Positions 9,561 to 12,408 of a stretch of 12,408 nt of DNA are shown here, one piece after another (position 1 is the first letter of the stretch; the number at the start of each line of letters is the position of its first letter). Location: contig JABUQX010042226.1 of the NCBI GenBank assembly GCA_015478945.1, positions 22,501 through 34,908 of the forward strand, in the 5' to 3' direction. This DNA is from Trachelipus rathkii (Eukaryota; Arthropoda; Malacostraca; Isopoda; Trachelipodidae). The notes beneath the pieces are model-generated. The model had not been told where the DNA came from. It saw nothing but the letters and a program-made list of their open reading frames with translations, and did no database searches. A program made the position numbers and the translations under genes.

Positions 9561-10879
9561 ATATCTTTTTGAGAATTTAATAAACTTTTAGAGACTTCAA
9601 TATCTTTTTGGGAGACTCATAATTTTTCAGAGACCGTTCCATATACATTTTGGGGACTATCATTCTTTTTGGAGACTTCATAACTTTTTTAGAGACTCAT
9701 ATCTTTTTTGGAGACTTCATATCTTTTGGAGACTTCATAACTTTTTTAGATCTTCATATCTTTTTAAGAAGACTTCAATAACTTTTTAAGAGACTTCATT
9801 TCTTTTTGAGACTTCATAAACTTTTTGGAAACTTCATATCTTTTTGGAGACTTTCATATCTTTTTAGAGACTTCATATCTTTTTTGGAGACTCCATATCT
9901 TTTTGGAGACTTCAAACCTTTTAGAGCCTTCATATCTTTTTGGAGACTTCAATATCTTTAGAAGGACTTCATATCGTTTTTTGGAGACTTCAATAACTTT
10001 TTAAAGACTCATATATTTTTGGAGACTTATATTTTTTTGGAGACTTCAATAACTTTTTAGAGACTCATATTTTTTTTGGAAGACCTTTATATCTTTTTGG
10101 AAGACTTCATAAATTTTTAGAGACTTCAATCTTTTTGGAGACTTCATAACTTTTTGGAGACTTAAATAACTTTTTAGGACTTCATATCTTTTTGAAGACT
10201 TCATATCTTTTTTGGAGACTTCATATCTTTTTGGAGACTTCATATCTTTTTGAGAACTTCATAACTTTTTAGAGACTTCATAACTTTTTAGAGACTTCAT
10301 ATCTTTTTGGAGACTTCATATCTTTTTGGAGACTTCAATAACTTTTTAGAGACTTCATATCTTTTTGGAGATTTCATATCTTTTTGGAGACCTCATAACT
10401 TTTTAGAGACTTCATATCTTTTTGGAGAATTCATATTTTTGGAGACTTTCATATCTTTTTGGAGACTTCATATCTTTATGGAGACTTCATATCTCTTTTG
10501 GAGACTTCATAACTTTTTGAGACTTCATATCTTTTTGAGACTTCATATCTTTTTTGGAGACTTCATAACGTTTTTGAGACTTCAAATCTTTTTGGAGACT
10601 TCAATATCTTTTTGGAGACTTCATATCTTTTTAAAGACTTCAATATCTTTTTGGAGACTTCATAACTTTTTAGATAATTTAATATCTTTTTGGAGACTTC
10701 ATATCTTTTTGGAGACTTCATAACTTTTTAGAGACTTCATATCTTTTTGGAGACTTCATATCTTTTTGGAAACTTCATATCTTTTTGGAGACTTCATATC
10801 TTTTTGGAGACTTCATATCTTTTTGGAGACTTCATATCTTTTTGAAGACTTCATATCTTTTTGGAGACTTCATAACTTT

Positions 10880-12408
10880 TTTGGAGAACTTCAAATCTGT
10901 TTTAATGGAGAGCTTCACCTAACTTTTTTAGAGACCATCCAATTTATTTGGAGACTTCATATATAAATTTGGGAGACTTTATAAAACTTTTTAAGAGACT
11001 TTCATATTCTTTTGTGGAGACTTCATATAAATTTTTTGGAGAGACTTCATAACTTTTAGAGACTTCATATCTTTTTTGGAGTACTTCATATCTTTTTGGA
11101 GACTTAATAACTTTTTAGAGACTTATAAATCTTTTATGGAGAACATTCATGAGTATTTTGGGACAAGTGGCATAACTTTTTAAGGAGAACTAGTCATATT
11201 TTTTGAGGAGACTTCCATATCCTTTTTGGAGATTTCATATCTTTTTTGAAGTATTCATATACAATTCGTTGGAGACATATCTATAAGCTTTGGGAATTCC
11301 TCTCATAACTTTTAGGGAGCCTTCATATTTTTTTTGGAGACTTCATTCATATCTTTTTGGAGACTTCATATCTTTTTGGAGACAATCTATAATAAGGTCT
11401 TTTGGAGACCTTCAATATCTTTCTTGTGAGATTTCAATATATTTTTGGGCACTTCATATCTTTTTGGAGACTTTCATATCTTTTTGGAGACCTTATAATA
11501 TTTTAGAAGACTTCCATATCTTTTTAGAGAACTTCATAATAGATTTTTGGATGACATCATAGGACTTTTCAGAGACTTCCTAATACTCTTTTCTGGAGAC
11601 TATCATAATACAATTTGTTGGAGACTTCATAAAATTTTTAGAGACTTCAATATCTTTTTAGAAAAGACTTCAAATATCTTTTTGGAGACTTCATAACTAT
11701 TTTAAGAGACTTATCATATCTTTTTTTAGAGACTTCATAATTTTTTAGACTTCATTTCTTTTGGAGACTTCATAAACTTTTTTAAGAGCACTTCATATCT
11801 TTTTCTTTGGAAGACTTTAATTCTATAACTTTTATTAGAGACGCTTCAATACTTTTTGGAAGTACTTCATACTCTTTTTGTGAAGACTTAGTCATATTCT
11901 TTTTGAGATGAACTTGATCATATATTTTTTTTTTGAGACTTTCATATCTTTCTTTGAGAACTTCAAGATAATCTTTTTATGAGTAATGCATTACCATAAT
12001 AATTCTTTATCTGGAGGCTTTCAAATAACATTTATAAGAGCTTCATTTCTTTTGTTGGAGACTTCTATATCTCTTTTGAGACTTTCTCATAGTTTATATT
12101 TTAGATACTTCATACTTTTTAAGAGACTTTTCATATTACCTTTAGAGCTCTCTCATCAGAAGTATTCTTTTTGGAGACTTCATTTTTAGGACTGTCATAA
12201 TTCTTTTTGGAGACTTACATTAAGCTTTTCAAAAGACTTCATCAATATCTATTTATTGGACGACTTTATAATTTTTTTGGAGGACTTTATAACTTTTTTT
12301 TTAGAGACTTCATAATCTTTTTGGAGACTACCATAAATCTTTTTGGAGCTTCATAACTTTTTTGAGACCTTCAATCCTATCTTTTCACGACTGTCAACCA
12401 ATATCTTT
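10880..12408 (+). repeat. Heavily degraded right end of the 19-bp array
   Basis: Units remain recognisable by GGAGACTTCATA and CTTTTT fragments, but insertions, deletions and substitutions affect nearly every unit. From about 11130 to 11300 and 11960 to 12170 the phase is largely lost. No gene, mobile element or new repeat family replaces it. The open frames here (for example 11290-11562 and 11986-12189) are chance frames through degraded satellite. This is either an old array edge or low-accuracy consensus. Confidence 0.75.

Larger units (their letters stand above)
2016..12408 (+). repeat. 10.4-kb array of 19-bp units (satellite 2)
   Basis: Continuous head-to-tail array, about 547 unit lengths, running off the right edge of the window. 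Two variants dominate: A, GGAGACTTCATATCTTTTT, and B, AGAGACTTCATAACTTTTT. They often alternate A-A-B, giving a 57-bp higher-order unit. Minor variants include GAAGAC, GACTTCAAATC, GACTTTATATC and a 17-base form with GAGACCATATC. All units I read are in the same orientation, and no inserted element or unique sequence interrupts the array. Many plus-strand frames and a few minus-strand frames stay open for 65-146 codons, but their products only repeat the translated satellite (19-residue period), so none is annotated as a gene. Confidence 0.97.

Noticed and set aside
2016..12408. CRISPR array
   Set aside because: The 19-bp units are directly adjacent with no variable spacers, and there are no cas genes.
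2016..12408. Heat-shock factor sites from GAGACTTC in each unit
   Set aside because: The motif would need GAAnnTTC. Units read GAGnnTTC, and the GAAGACTTC variant has the wrong spacing, so there is no proper alternating element.

Overview
This window is almost entirely tandemly repeated, AT-rich DNA. I see no gene that can be supported. It reads as eukaryotic satellite or minisatellite heterochromatin: there is no prokaryotic gene layout, no ribosome-binding sites, no tRNA or rRNA, and the arrays run for kilobases. The species cannot be named from the sequence alone.

Layout, left to right. (1) Positions 1-682 are a 19-bp tandem array, called satellite 1 here, with consensus near AAACATCTCTAAACTTTTT. 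(2) Positions 683-1697 are a second family with a unit of 186-190 bp. It has five full copies and a sixth that is broken and internally duplicated. (3) Positions 1698-2015 are the only non-repetitive sequence. This spacer ends in a short GC-rich tract (about 1947-2014) that contains a 13-bp palindrome. (4) Positions 2016-12408 are a very long 19-bp array, called satellite 2 here. It is built from two alternating variants, A (GGAGACTTCATATCTTTTT) and B (AGAGACTTCATAACTTTTT), often in the order A-A-B. That gives a 57-bp higher-order repeat.

The many apparent open reading frames in the fourth region come from this 57-bp periodicity. 57 is a multiple of three, so the reading frame persists and translates as a 19-residue repeat. 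They have no other coding feature. Within the large array, blocks sharing rare variants recur near 2351-3130, 3751-4458, 4955-5175 and 6065-6225, which points to amplification of segments much longer than one unit. Unit quality is patchy. Near-perfect stretches (for example 8815-9560 and 10265-10870) alternate with indel-rich stretches, and the last 1.5 kb is heavily degraded. That is either true decay at an array edge or poor consensus sequence.

The most interesting structural point is that the two 19-bp families on either side of the 189-bp family have the same period and orientation and share a 9-base core, AACTTTTTA. A closely similar stretch also lies inside every 189-bp unit. One ancestral 19-mer may have seeded all three families. 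No novel enzymatic, defence or mobile system is visible.
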